From contig JAIBAP010000028.1 in NCBI GenBank assembly GCA_019695115.1, forward strand, positions 1-64,000: DNA of 64,000 nucleotides. The letters are read 5' to 3'. The translations under genes and the position numbers were made by a program. Shown here one piece after another: positions 34,423 to 42,998 of the stretch (position 1 is the first letter of the stretch; each line of letters opens with the position of its first letter). The notes beneath the pieces were generated by a model. The model was not told where the DNA came from and ran no database searches. It saw only the letters and a list, made by a program, of their open reading frames with translations. This DNA is from Caldilineales bacterium. Lineage in GTDB: Bacteria; Chloroflexota; Anaerolineae; J102.

Positions 34423-35196
34423 ATGCTCCTCGCCATCGACATCGGCAACACCAACATCTGTTTTGGCCTCTTCGAAGGCGATCACCTCCGTCACGAATGG
34501 CGGCTGAGCACCGACGCCCGGCTGACGCCCGACGACTATCGCGCCAGCCTACGCTCGTTGGCCGCTGACGCGCGCCTCGACTTGCCCGCAGCCGTCGCTG
34601 ACCTCGTCATTGGCTCGGTGGCCCCGGTCCTGACGGCCACGCTTACCCGCATGAGTGTGGGCTGGCTGAGGCGAGAGCCGCTGGTTGTCCATTCTGGCCT
34701 GGACTGGGGGATGGAACTGCGGGTGAAGGAGCCGCGGCGCGTGGGCGTGGACCGGCTGCTCAACGCCATCGCCGCCCGCTCGACTCTCGGCGCGCCCTGC
34801 ATCTCGCTCGACTTCGGCACGGCCACCAAATTCGACGTCGTCGGCCCCGACGGCGCCTTCTGGGGCGGGGCCATCGCCCCCGGCCTGATGGCCGCCGCCG
34901 AATCGCTGGTGCGCAACACCGCCCAACTTCCCCGCATCGACATCGCCGCCCCGCCCAGTCCCATCGGCGACGACACCGCCAGCGCCATGCAATCGGGCAT
35001 CGTCCTCGGCTACGTCAGCCTGGTCGAAGGACTGCTGGCGCGCATTCAGGCAGCCCTGCCCGGCCCCCGGCCGGCGCCCGTCATCGCCACCGGTGGGCTG
35101 GCCGGCGTCCTTCTCCCCCTCATCCGGCCCAGCCTCGAACACGACCCGGCCCTCACCCTCCGCGGCCTCCGCCTCATCCACGCCCGCAACCCCTGA
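34423..35196 (+). CDS. coaX: Type III pantothenate kinase
   Basis: A 257-aa ASKHA-fold kinase: phosphate-binding LLAIDIGNTNICFGLFEGD, the family centre RRVGVDRLLNAIAARS, ISLDFGTATKFDVVGPDG with the catalytic Asp region, and GGAIAPGLMAAAESL. It catalyses the first step of CoA synthesis. The start at 34423 was preferred because homology begins at once with MLLAIDIGNTN. coaBC follows after 122 bp of low-complexity DNA, so two CoA-synthesis enzymes are grouped, next to acetyl-CoA synthase. Confidence 0.93.
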   Translation: MLLAIDIGNTNICFGLFEGDHLRHEWRLSTDARLTPDDYRASLRSLAADARLDLPAAVADLVIGSVAPVLTATLTRMSVGWLRREPLVVHSGLDWGMELRVKEPRRVGVDRLLNAIAARSTLGAPCISLDFGTATKFDVVGPDGAFWGGAIAPGLMAAAESLVRNTAQLPRIDIAAPPSPIGDDTASAMQSGIVLGYVSLVEGLLARIQAALPGPRPAPVIATGGLAGVLLPLIRPSLEHDPALTLRGLRLIHARNP

Positions 35197-35221
35197 CCCT
35201 CCCCCCTGCGTCCCTGCGTCG

Positions 35222-35284
35222 CCCCCTCCCTCCGTCCCCCTCCCTCCGTCCCCCTCCCTCCGTCCCCCTCCCTCCGTCCCCCCC
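35222..35284. repeat. 15-bp tandem repeat (cctccctccgtcccc type), about four copies
   Basis: Pyrimidine-rich units of 15 bp in tandem between coaX and coaBC. The strong strand asymmetry gives a C-rich + strand and G-rich minus strand. Opposite-strand open frames over it (Gly/Arg repeats) are artefacts. Confidence 0.9.
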
Positions 35285-35318
35285 TCCCTGCGTCTCCCCC
35301 TCTCTCCCTCCCACAATC

Positions 35319-36572
35319 GTGAACATCCTCGCAGACAAAAACATCCTCCTCGGCGTCACCGGCGGCATCGCCGTCTACAAAGCCGTCGATCTGTGCTCCA
35401 AATTGGTCCAGGCCGGGGCGGCGGTGCAGGTGCTGATGTCGCCCACGGCCCAGAAATTCGTCAGCGACCTGACCTTTGGCGCCATCAGCGGCCGCAAACC
35501 GGTCACGGACCTGTTCCAGCTCTACCAGGGCGCCAAGATCGGCCATGTCACCCTCGCCCATGACGCCGACCTGTTCCTCGTCGCCCCTCTCACCGCCCAC
35601 ACCCTGGCCCACCTGGCCCAGGGCATGGCCGACGGCGTGATCACCGCCACCGCCCTGAGCACGCGCTCCCCCATGCTCCTGGCCCCGGCCATGGAGACGA
35701 ACATGTGGGAGCACCCGGCCACGCAGGCCAATGTCGAAACCCTGAAGAGCCGCGGGGCCTACTTCATCGGCCCGGAAGCAGGGCGGTTGGCCTCGGGCGG
35801 GGTGGGGGTGGGGCGGATGTCCGAGCCGGAGACCATCGTCGAGCACGCCCGCATGGTCTTGGGGCGCAAGGGGCCGCTTTCGGGCCTGCGCATCACCATC
35901 TCGTCCGGCGGCACCCGCGAATGGGTCGACCCGGTGCGGTTCATGGGCAATCGCTCCAGCGGCAAAATGGGCGTGGCCCTGGCGCGGGTGGCGCGGGATT
36001 TGGGCGCCCATGTCAATCTCATCTACGGCTCGATGTCGGTCGCGCCACCCCTGGGCATCCACCTGTGGCCGGCCATACGCGCCCAAGACATGCTGGAAAC
36101 CACCCTCGCCCTGCTGCCCGAGACCGATGTCCTCATCAGCGCCGCCGCCATCGCCGATTTCCGCCCCGCCATCACCCACGACACCAAACTGAAGAAGGAA
36201 TCGGGCAGCGAGATCCACCTGGAACGCACCGAGGATGTGCTCAAGCATGTGGCCGCCAGGCGGGCCGAGATCGCCATGCCGCGGCTGGTGGTGGGCTTTG
36301 CCGCCGAAACCTCGGACCTGGTGCTCAACGCCCGCAGCAAGATGGAGCGCAAAAACCTGGAAATGATCGTGCTCAACGATGTCACCGCCGCCGACGCCGG
36401 CTTCGAGGTGGACACCAACCGCATCACCATCCTGACCCGAGATGGCGGCGTCGAGTCGCTGCCGTTGATGGACAAAGAAGCCGTCGCCTACCACATCCTG
36501 CACCGCGTGCGCGGTCTGCTCGGCGCCCAGAGCATCGGCTGGTCGCCGGGCATTGGTAGCGTCCTTCCCTGA
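35319..36572 (+). CDS. coaBC: Bifunctional phosphopantothenoylcysteine synthetase/decarboxylase
   Basis: A 417-aa CoaBC. The N-terminal flavoprotein CoaC half (about 1-185) shows ILLGVTGGIAVYKAVDLCSK, the catalytic His in LYQGAKIGHVTLAHDADL, LLAPAMETNMWEHPAT and the lid Cys region replaced by GPEAGRLASGGVG. The CoaB half (about 190-400) begins LRITISSGGTREWVDPVRF and has ISAAAIADFRP and GFAAETSDLV. It starts with GTG at 35319. In many homologues the flap carries a Cys; here none is seen at the expected GRLASG position. Confidence 0.93.
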   Translation: MNILADKNILLGVTGGIAVYKAVDLCSKLVQAGAAVQVLMSPTAQKFVSDLTFGAISGRKPVTDLFQLYQGAKIGHVTLAHDADLFLVAPLTAHTLAHLAQGMADGVITATALSTRSPMLLAPAMETNMWEHPATQANVETLKSRGAYFIGPEAGRLASGGVGVGRMSEPETIVEHARMVLGRKGPLSGLRITISSGGTREWVDPVRFMGNRSSGKMGVALARVARDLGAHVNLIYGSMSVAPPLGIHLWPAIRAQDMLETTLALLPETDVLISAAAIADFRPAITHDTKLKKESGSEIHLERTEDVLKHVAARRAEIAMPRLVVGFAAETSDLVLNARSKMERKNLEMIVLNDVTAADAGFEVDTNRITILTRDGGVESLPLMDKEAVAYHILHRVRGLLGAQSIGWSPGIGSVLP

Positions 36573-36643
36573 CATGGTGACATGGTGACGCAGCGAGACC
36601 TCCCTACTCCCTCCTCCTTACTTCCTACTCCTTACTCCCCCAA

Positions 36644-38119
36644 ATGCCCTCCCCCTTCAACATCCTCTACCTCAGCGCCGAGATGTCGCCCTATGCCAGC
36701 ACTGGCGGGCTGGCCCAGGTGGCGGCGGCCTTGCCGCGGGCCGTGCGGCGCCTGGGCGACGATGTGCGCGTCATCTTGCCTCGCTACGGACTCATCGACC
36801 CCCAGCGCCAGGGTCTGCGCCCGATTTTCGCGGCCATGGAGGCGCCGTTCGACCATGAGGATGAGCAGATGGGGCTATGGCAGGCGCCTGATCCCAACCT
36901 GCCCATCTATTTCATCGAGCACGACCGCTTCTTTGGCAGTCGGCACGGCATCTACTCCTTCCCCGATGACGCCGAACGCTTCATCTTCTACAGCCGCGCC
37001 AGCCTGGAAGCCTGCCGCCGGCTGGAGTGGCGACCGCACGTCATCCACTGCAACGACTGGCACACGGCCATCATCGCCAACTGGTTGCGTACGATCCTGG
37101 CCGACGATCCATTCTTTGCCGAAACCGCCGTCGTCTACAACATCCACAATCTGGCCTACCAGGGCATCTTCGGCCACCGTGTGCTCGAGACCGCCGGCAT
37201 CGCCAGCTACGGCTTCATCGCCCACCCCGACGTCTCGGCCGGCCTGAACGAGGTCGTCAGCCTGATGGCGCGCGGCATCATCTTCGCCGATATGATCGTC
37301 GCCGTCAGCCCCACCTACGCCCACGAAATCCAGACCCCGCGCTTTGGCGAGGGCCTGGACCCGTTGTTGCGCGACCGCAAGAACCGGCTGGCCGGCATCC
37401 TCAACGGCATCGACTACGAAAGCTACGACCCTTGTCGCGACCCGAACATCGTGGCCTGCTACGATGCCGAAAACACTGGCCCTCGCCGCCTGTGCAAGGC
37501 GGCTTTGCAGGCTGAGGCCGGGCTGCCGCAATCACCATCGACGCCCCTGATCTGCCTCACCTCGCGGCTGACCGACCAGAAGGGCTACGACATCCTTGCC
37601 AGCATCATCGAGCCGCTCCTGTCACACGTCGATGCACAGTGGGTGATCATGGGCACGGGCGAACAACGCTACCATGACTTTCTGACCGACTTGCAGCGAC
37701 GGCATCCCGAACGTATGGCCGTCTTCCTCACCTGGGATGCGGGCTTGCGGCGGCGCCTCTTCGCCGGCTCTGATATCTTCCTCATGCCCTCGCGCCACGA
37801 GCCGTGCGGCCTCGACCAGATGCTGGCCATGCACTACGGCGCCTTGCCGGTGGTGCATGCCACGGGCGGGCTGGCCGACACCGTCATCGATCACCGCCCG
37901 CCGGTGGTGGGCACAGGCTTCACCTTCGATAGCTATGACGGCATGGCGCTGTTCGGGACAGTGGTGCGCGCGGTCGAGGTCTATGGCTATCCCGAGCTGT
38001 GGGCAGCCATCCAGCGCCACGCCATGCAGCAGGATTTCTCCTGGACCCAACCTGCGCACGCCTACCACGACCTGTATCGCCGCGCCCGCTCGCTCAAGCT
38101 GACGGGGATGCCAGCGTAG
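36644..38119 (+). CDS. glgA: Glycogen synthase (ADP-glucose type, GT5)
   Basis: A 491-aa GT5 glycosyltransferase. N-terminal NILYLSAEMSPYASTGGLAQ is the donor-binding loop; HVIHCNDWHTAIIANWL and VYNIHNLAYQGIFG follow. The C-terminal Rossmann domain has LTSRLTDQKGYDILA and MPSRHEPCGLDQMLAMHYG, with the catalytic Glu region and E-x7-E type end. The widely conserved Lys of the KTGGL loop is Ser here (ASTGGL), which may affect ADP-glucose binding or specificity. It is a single gene 71 bp after coaBC. Confidence 0.88.
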   Translation: MPSPFNILYLSAEMSPYASTGGLAQVAAALPRAVRRLGDDVRVILPRYGLIDPQRQGLRPIFAAMEAPFDHEDEQMGLWQAPDPNLPIYFIEHDRFFGSRHGIYSFPDDAERFIFYSRASLEACRRLEWRPHVIHCNDWHTAIIANWLRTILADDPFFAETAVVYNIHNLAYQGIFGHRVLETAGIASYGFIAHPDVSAGLNEVVSLMARGIIFADMIVAVSPTYAHEIQTPRFGEGLDPLLRDRKNRLAGILNGIDYESYDPCRDPNIVACYDAENTGPRRLCKAALQAEAGLPQSPSTPLICLTSRLTDQKGYDILASIIEPLLSHVDAQWVIMGTGEQRYHDFLTDLQRRHPERMAVFLTWDAGLRRRLFAGSDIFLMPSRHEPCGLDQMLAMHYGALPVVHATGGLADTVIDHRPPVVGTGFTFDSYDGMALFGTVVRAVEVYGYPELWAAIQRHAMQQDFSWTQPAHAYHDLYRRARSLKLTGMPA

Positions 38120-38157
38120 GGGGGGCAGCAGGGCCGGCTTCACCGTCTTCCGCGGGC

Positions 38158-40482
38158 TCAGTGCACCAACGGCAGGTACAGGCCCTCGTGCGGGCCCTCC
38201 GTTGGGGCCAGGCTGCCGGCCGGCGGCAGCACGAACAGGGTGATCGAGCGGGCCGGGAAGCTGGCGCTGAATCCCCCTGAGACCACAGGCTGATCGGCCG
38301 GTCGCTGGATGGCGTTCAGATTGGCGGGGCTATAGCGGTAGACGGCGGCGAGGCCGGCGACAGGCTGGTTGGCGATGGTCAGGCCGGCCGTTTGCGCCGA
38401 ACCCGTCTTGTTGATGACGACCAAAGTCAGGGCGCCGTCGGCGCTCCGTTGGGCGGCGTAGATCGCCAGCTTGGCCTGGTTGCTGCTTGCGGCCTGCACG
38501 CTGACCTCGCCGAACTTGCCATGCTGCCCGTCGTAGTTGCGATACATGCGGAAGGCAAAGGCGCCGGGGCCGGACGAAGTGAAGTTGCCGCCGTCGCCGT
38601 AGGGTGTATCGAACAGCGTCGCCAGATCCAACCCCTCGCGCCCGAAGATGCCCAGGATGTCGGCCTGGGCCAGGGCGCCGTTGATGTGGTCGAGCGCGCC
38701 CCAGTTGTACTCGGTGATCGCCAGCTTCGTGCCGGGATAGTTCTGGGCCACCCATTCGCGCATGCGCGGGATCAGCCGCACGATGCCGCCGTCCGGCCCT
38801 GCCTGGGCGATCCAGCTTTCATCGACATAGGTGGGGTCCCAGAGGGCGCGAGTCGAGCGCAGCCGCAGGGCTTGCAGGCTGGAGTCGCCGGCATCGCGCA
38901 GGGTGACGCCGTTCTGGGGATAGAAATGGAGGTCGAAGTAGTCCAGCAGGCGGACGCCGTGCTGCTGCTCGTAGGCGGCCATCTGCTGCAAATACCAGGG
39001 CGCGAAGGGCGTGCCGCCGTGGGCGTTGCGATCGTCGGGCGTGACCCAATCCTGGCGTTGACCATCCCACGAGCCGTACCAATAGTAGGTCCAGCCCATC
39101 ACCACCGGGCCAAGCGTGCGGGCGGCGGGGTCGGCGGTCTTGATGGCGGCGGCGTAGCGCCAGGTGAGGTCGCGGAACTCGTCGTATTTCCAGGCGATGG
39201 GGTAGACATCGCGATGGGTGTCGAACCAGATGTCGGGTTCGTTGTCCAGACTGTAATACTTCACCCCACCGTTGGCGGCGCTCCCATGCGTCTGCTTGAG
39301 ATGGCCGATCCAGTTGGTGGCGAAGGGTGTATCGATGGCGAGGCTGGTGTCGTGTGGGTCGTTGCCCTGGAAGTAGACCGGGCTGCCGTTCTGGTAGGCG
39401 GTGATGCCGCTGCCGCAGTGCGAGCGGTTGGGGTCGGCGGGGTCGGTGGCGGGTAGGCCGTTGGGGAAGGGTTGCGGGGTGTAGTTATAGATGCGGGTGT
39501 CGAAGCTGCACTGGTAGGTGGCGCTGTTGCCCGCTTGGCCGGGATTGCGGGCCACCCAACCGATCATGGGGATGGTGATGATGCTGTCGGCGCCGATGCG
39601 TTTGCTTTGGGCCACGAACTCGTCGGCAGAGAGGTCGGCATACTCGTTTTCGTAGTACCAATCCGGGTTGCCGAACATGTCGTTTTGCCAGTTGTAGCGC
39701 GTGGTCGAGTTGCCGCCCCATCGACGCACCGGTAGGTCGATCTCGCGGGCAAAGGCTTCGTCGGGGGCGTAGTGGATGCCGTAGATGTCTTCGCTGATGG
39801 GGCGCCGGTTGGCGCTTGCGTCCACGGCCAGGGTCAGGCCGCTGCCGGGGGTGGGGGTAGGCGTGGCGGTGGGCGTGGCGGTGGCGCTGCGGGTGGGAGT
39901 TCGGGTGGGCGTGGCCCCGCGGGTGGGGGTGCGAGTGGGCGTCGCCGTCGAACCGCTCACCGTGATCAGGGCGATGTCATCCAGGTAATAGGCGGGTTGC
40001 GCGCCGCCGGTGGCATCCTGCCAGTAGATCTCGCCGACCGTAGCCGGGCTGCCCAGGCTGCTGAGCGGGGCTTTGATCACTTTCCAGGTGTTGGCGGGGG
40101 CGGTGACGGCGTAGGTCTGGGCGCCGGAGCCGTTGAGCACGACGGTGATGCGTTGGCCGCCCGTGGCGCCGCCGTGGATCCAGAAGCGCAGATGGGTGTA
40201 GCCGGCGGTGTCGATGGGGGTGTTGGCGTGGAAGTACAGCCCGCCCCAGGCGGCAGTGTGGGTCACGGCCAGGGAATTGGCCCCACCGTGGCGCGGGGTG
40301 GCGGCGACGGCGCGGGTGGTGTTCCACGACCAGTCTTGCCACCCGGCTGCCAGCGCGTCGGCATAGATGACCTTGTTGGCCGCGGTCTCGGGCGCCGGTG
40401 CAGCCGCAACCTGCCAGGCCGTGGGCAGGAGGACGGTCAGCACTGCCAGGAGGATGAGGAGGTGTCGGGGCGACGGTTTCAT
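38158..40482 (-). CDS. Secreted glycoside hydrolase family 44-like enzyme with N-terminal carbohydrate-binding module
   Basis: A 774-aa protein. A signal peptide (about 1-28) precedes a beta-sandwich CBM-like domain (about 37-178, VIYADALAAGWQDWSWNTTR, GYTHLRFWIHGGATGGQRIT) and a Thr/Pro linker (about 180-217). The GH44-like catalytic domain (about 218-720) has the acid/base region KYYSLDNEPDIWFDTHRDVY and the nucleophile region TKLAITEYNWGALDH. GH44 enzymes are endoglucanases/xyloglucanases. The C-terminus ends GLYLPLVH, a short LPLV-type tail seen on many Chloroflexota exported proteins. It points to plant polysaccharide degradation. Confidence 0.85.
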   Translation of the reverse strand: MKPSPRHLLILLAVLTVLLPTAWQVAAAPAPETAANKVIYADALAAGWQDWSWNTTRAVAATPRHGGANSLAVTHTAAWGGLYFHANTPIDTAGYTHLRFWIHGGATGGQRITVVLNGSGAQTYAVTAPANTWKVIKAPLSSLGSPATVGEIYWQDATGGAQPAYYLDDIALITVSGSTATPTRTPTRGATPTRTPTRSATATPTATPTPTPGSGLTLAVDASANRRPISEDIYGIHYAPDEAFAREIDLPVRRWGGNSTTRYNWQNDMFGNPDWYYENEYADLSADEFVAQSKRIGADSIITIPMIGWVARNPGQAGNSATYQCSFDTRIYNYTPQPFPNGLPATDPADPNRSHCGSGITAYQNGSPVYFQGNDPHDTSLAIDTPFATNWIGHLKQTHGSAANGGVKYYSLDNEPDIWFDTHRDVYPIAWKYDEFRDLTWRYAAAIKTADPAARTLGPVVMGWTYYWYGSWDGQRQDWVTPDDRNAHGGTPFAPWYLQQMAAYEQQHGVRLLDYFDLHFYPQNGVTLRDAGDSSLQALRLRSTRALWDPTYVDESWIAQAGPDGGIVRLIPRMREWVAQNYPGTKLAITEYNWGALDHINGALAQADILGIFGREGLDLATLFDTPYGDGGNFTSSGPGAFAFRMYRNYDGQHGKFGEVSVQAASSNQAKLAIYAAQRSADGALTLVVINKTGSAQTAGLTIANQPVAGLAAVYRYSPANLNAIQRPADQPVVSGGFSASFPARSITLFVLPPAGSLAPTEGPHEGLYLPLVH

Positions 40483-40747
40483 AGGCTTTGCTCTCCCAGG
40501 TTACGGAATCGGGGCTTCGATCAGGATGGCGTCCGTCATCGTCGCTTCGACGATGCTATGCATCGCTTGGAGGCGGCCACAATCTGGGCGCCGGCGTGGG
40601 GAGGGAGCGGCGAACGTCGAGCGGCGGCGGTTGCCCCCAGGTCGTGCAGCCTGACAATCAGGTACGCTAAACAAGCAGCAGGGCCGAAGTAAAACACAGG
40701 CGTTTGTGGGCGTCAACTCCTTCGCGGCCAAAACGCAGGGGCGAGAA

Positions 40748-40776
40748 TTGCCAAACCGGGCCGAGGCTGCTATACT
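40748..40776 (+). promoter_or_regulatory. Predicted sigma70-type promoter of tRNA-Arg(GCG)
   Basis: TTGCCA at 40748-40753, a 17-bp spacer, and TATACT at 40771-40776; the tRNA starts at 40790. The remaining part of the 40483-40789 gap shows nothing further. Confidence 0.6.
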
Positions 40777-40789
40777 GTCCTTTGTCCAG

Positions 40790-40862
40790 GCCCTGGTAGC
40801 TCAGCGGATAGAGCGCTTCCCTGCGGAGGAAGAGGCCGAGCGTTCAAGTCGCTCCCAGGGTA
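40790..40862 (+). tRNA. tRNA-Arg (anticodon GCG)
   Basis: A 73-nt cloverleaf: acceptor GCCCTGG/CCAGGGT, D stem GCTC/GAGC, anticodon stem CTTCC/GGAAG with loop CTGCGGA (anticodon GCG), a 5-nt variable loop, and T arm GAGCG-TTCAAGT-CGCTC. The discriminator is A and CCA is not encoded. It reads CGC (and CGT). Most bacteria use an A34-edited ACG tRNA for these codons, so the GCG form is notable. Confidence 0.9.
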
Positions 40863-40868
40863 TTTACC

Positions 40869-40920
40869 AAGTGCGACGCACGGCAACCTACGGTTGCTCA
40901 GAGGTGCGTCGCACTTTTTT
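40869..40920. repeat. 48-bp palindromic element, copy 2, ending in a T-run
   Basis: This is the reverse-complement form of the element at 25022-25069 with one difference. The outer arms GTGCGACGCAC and GTGCGTCGCAC pair, and a run of T follows directly (40915-40921), so it can serve as terminator for the tRNA just upstream. The T-run overlaps the -35 of the riboswitch promoter. Confidence 0.9.
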
Positions 40921-40947
40921 TGACCCACCGCCGCCTCATGCTATACT
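40920..40947 (+). promoter_or_regulatory. Predicted sigma70-type promoter of the riboswitch operon
   Basis: TTGACC at 40920-40925, a 16-bp spacer and TATACT at 40942-40947. The expected transcription start is within 10 bp, right at the first base of the riboswitch P1 stem (40955). Confidence 0.7.
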
Positions 40948-40954
40948 GCCCTCT

Positions 40955-41072
40955 GTTCCATCAAGAGTGACTGAGGGTAACGGCCCTGGGAAGTCCGGCA
41001 ACCTGCTGCACGAACAAGTTCAGCAAGGTGCCAATTCCGGCTGGCGAGTCGCATCGCCTGGCAAGATGGAAC
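40955..41072 (+). promoter_or_regulatory. SAM riboswitch aptamer (SAM-I/S-box type)
   Basis: P1 is GTTCCATC (40955-40962) paired with GATGGAAC (41065-41072). Internal conserved elements in order are CAAGAGTGACTGAGGG, GGCCCTGGGAAGTCCGGCAA (the kink-turn/pseudoknot region with GGCAACC), AAGGTGCCAATTCCGGC and GCAAGATGGA. These are the S-box landmarks. SAM binding would stabilise P1. It lies between a strong promoter and a terminator, ahead of the moxR-VWA-MAT operon. Confidence 0.9.
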
Positions 41073-41074
41073 GG

Positions 41075-41121
41075 AGGGGGAGCGATCCCCCTGGCCGCCC
41101 CTCGCATCGAGGGGCTTTTTT
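41075..41121 (+). terminator. Riboswitch expression platform: GNRA hairpin plus intrinsic terminator
   Basis: A first hairpin AGGGGGA-GCGA-TCCCCCT (41075-41092) is followed by the terminator GCCCCTCG-CAT-CGAGGGGC (41097-41115) with six T (41116-41121). With SAM bound, transcription should stop here, so the operon is expected when SAM is low. Confidence 0.85.
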
Positions 41122-41160
41122 ATGCCCCGCAAGCCTCCCTTCCTTCGCCCCAGGAGTCCC

Positions 41161-42558
41161 GTGCGAGCGCAATCCTACCTCCGACAGATCGGCGTCTACG
41201 GCTACGACCAAGTCGAAGCCATTGTGCTGGCGGCGCTGATCACCGAAGACCCGCTGCTGCTGATCGGCAAGAGCGGTACCGGCAAAACCTATCTTCTCAA
41301 CAGTTTATCCGAAGCGATGGGCCTGTCCCATCGCCACTACAACGCCAGTTTGATCGCCTTCGATGACCTGGTGGGCTTCCCCTATCCCACGCCCGATCAC
41401 ACCGGCGTCATCTACCTGCCTACGCCTGCCACCATCTGGGGCGCCGAATCGGTGCTGATCGACGAGATCAGCCGCTGCAAACCCGAACACCAGAATCGCC
41501 TCTTCTCCATCCTCTACGAGCGCCGACTCCAGGGCATCCGCGTCGAATCGCTGCGCTACCGCTGGGCGGCGATGAATCCGCCCGCTCTCGACCTGCTGGC
41601 GAGCGAAGATAGCTACAGTGGCTCCGAGGCTCTGGATCAGGCGTTGGCCGACCGCTTCGGCTTCATCGTCGAGACGCCCGACTGGGGTGAGTTGGACGAG
41701 GAAACCCAGATGCTGATCGCCGACCCGCGGGGCGAGGGCGCGTTGTCAGCCGACGGTGGCGCCATCCGGGCCCAGGTCGAAACCGGCCAGGCCCGTTATC
41801 GCCAACTCCTGCTCTCCGGTGCGACTCAAATTGTGGCCGACTATGCCCGCCAGGTAGCCACCTACCTGGGCCAAAACCGGATTCGCATCTCGCCCCGCCG
41901 CGCCCGCCAGTTGGCGCGCAACCTGCTGGCGGTCATGGCTCTGCGCGAGGGAGGGCAGAGCGAGGAAGATTTTCTGCTCGTCCTGCGCTGGAGCCTGCCC
42001 CAGCGGGCCTGGGGTGGGGCCGTCAGCGAAGAAGTGATACGCGCGGCCCATCGCGTCGCCTGGCAGGGAGCCTTCCTGACCGGTCGCGATCGTTGGCTGC
42101 ACGCCTTCGCGCTGGCCGCCAACTTGACCAAACGAGCGCGACTGCTGATCGACGAATGCCCCGACCCCGACGCCGGCAGCCTGGCGGTGGCGCAACTCCT
42201 GGCCAACGCCAGCAAGGAATACGCCGCTGCCTTTGCCCTGGCGGTCTACCCGCTGGCGCTCCAGGGCCGGCTGAACATCGGCAGTGAGGGGGTCAGCGAC
42301 CTGGGCAAAGTGGCCAACGAGGTGCTGGACTTACAGGGCGAACTGAAATGGGAGACGACATGGCGCGCCCCCAACGCCGGCCATCCCGAATACAGCCGCC
42401 TGGCTCAGATTCTGGCTGACCTGCCCAAGCGCCGGCGTGAGCGCGCCACCCAGCTGTTCTACTATTGTCTGATTCACGACATCACTCTGCCTGACCCGGT
42501 CGGGTATGAACGGGAGTTCGAGGCATGTATCGCCTACCTGCGCAGGAAAACCAGATAG
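41161..42558 (+). CDS. MoxR-family AAA+ ATPase
   Basis: A 465-aa AAA+ protein. Walker A is LLIGKSGTGKTYLL (about 34-47), Walker B VLIDEISRCKPEHQNRLFS, sensor-1 region YRWAAMNPPA, and the arginine-finger region LDQALADRFGFIVETPDWGE. The C-terminal third is helical and not recognised. MoxR ATPases act with a VWA partner to remodel or load metal or cofactor into client proteins; the partner is encoded two genes downstream. I chose the GTG at 41161 (AGGAG at 41152-41156) because an ATG at 41122 directly abuts the terminator; that alternative would add 13 residues. Confidence 0.85.
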   Translation: MRAQSYLRQIGVYGYDQVEAIVLAALITEDPLLLIGKSGTGKTYLLNSLSEAMGLSHRHYNASLIAFDDLVGFPYPTPDHTGVIYLPTPATIWGAESVLIDEISRCKPEHQNRLFSILYERRLQGIRVESLRYRWAAMNPPALDLLASEDSYSGSEALDQALADRFGFIVETPDWGELDEETQMLIADPRGEGALSADGGAIRAQVETGQARYRQLLLSGATQIVADYARQVATYLGQNRIRISPRRARQLARNLLAVMALREGGQSEEDFLLVLRWSLPQRAWGGAVSEEVIRAAHRVAWQGAFLTGRDRWLHAFALAANLTKRARLLIDECPDPDAGSLAVAQLLANASKEYAAAFALAVYPLALQGRLNIGSEGVSDLGKVANEVLDLQGELKWETTWRAPNAGHPEYSRLAQILADLPKRRRERATQLFYYCLIHDITLPDPVGYEREFEACIAYLRRKTR

Positions 42559-42998
42559 TCCCCCGCTCCTTTAATTTCGGGCCTCCGCAAGCGCAGCCGC
42601 GCAGCCAAACCCTGCGCTCCACCTTGCTCGGCGACGAACACAAGTTTGCTGCCTGGCCACGACGGCTGCGCGTCGGGTTGATCTTCCCGCCCAAGGTCAG
42701 TCCCCTCGCTTTCATGCTGGCCCTGCTGAAAACCGTCGGTCTGGCATCGCCCCAAGCACTCACCGACCGGGGCTATCCTCTGCCGCTCGAGCGGTTGACC
42801 CTGCGCACGGTTGCCGGCGGGGATGGCTTCTGTGATACCAGCGTCGCCCCGGTCGATGAAATCCTCCACCAAGCCCTGTTGCTGGGGCTGTGCGGCGTTG
42901 CCTACTACGATCCTGTCCGCCCCATCGTCTGGACGAACGCCAGTCTGGGACGCAGGCTGGAGCTCTTTGCCGTCGGAGACTTCTATGCAGATGACTGA
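42525..42998 (+). CDS. Unknown protein between MoxR and VWA genes (157 aa)
   Basis: I do not recognise the family. It overlaps the moxR end by 34 bp and the VWA gene by 14 bp, the pattern of a coupled operon. The sequence is compact and mostly soluble. Visible segments are FAAWPRRLRVGLIFPPKVSP, LRTVAGGDGFCDTS and LHQALLLGLCGVAYYDPVRP. It has two Cys and no known motif. It may be an adaptor specific for this MoxR-VWA system (inference). Confidence 0.7.
   Translation: MYRLPAQENQIVPRSFNFGPPQAQPRSQTLRSTLLGDEHKFAAWPRRLRVGLIFPPKVSPLAFMLALLKTVGLASPQALTDRGYPLPLERLTLRTVAGGDGFCDTSVAPVDEILHQALLLGLCGVAYYDPVRPIVWTNASLGRRLELFAVGDFYADD

Noticed and set aside
35319-36575. Long opposite-strand frame over coaBC
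   Set aside because: Shadow frame; coaBC has strong motifs on the + strand.
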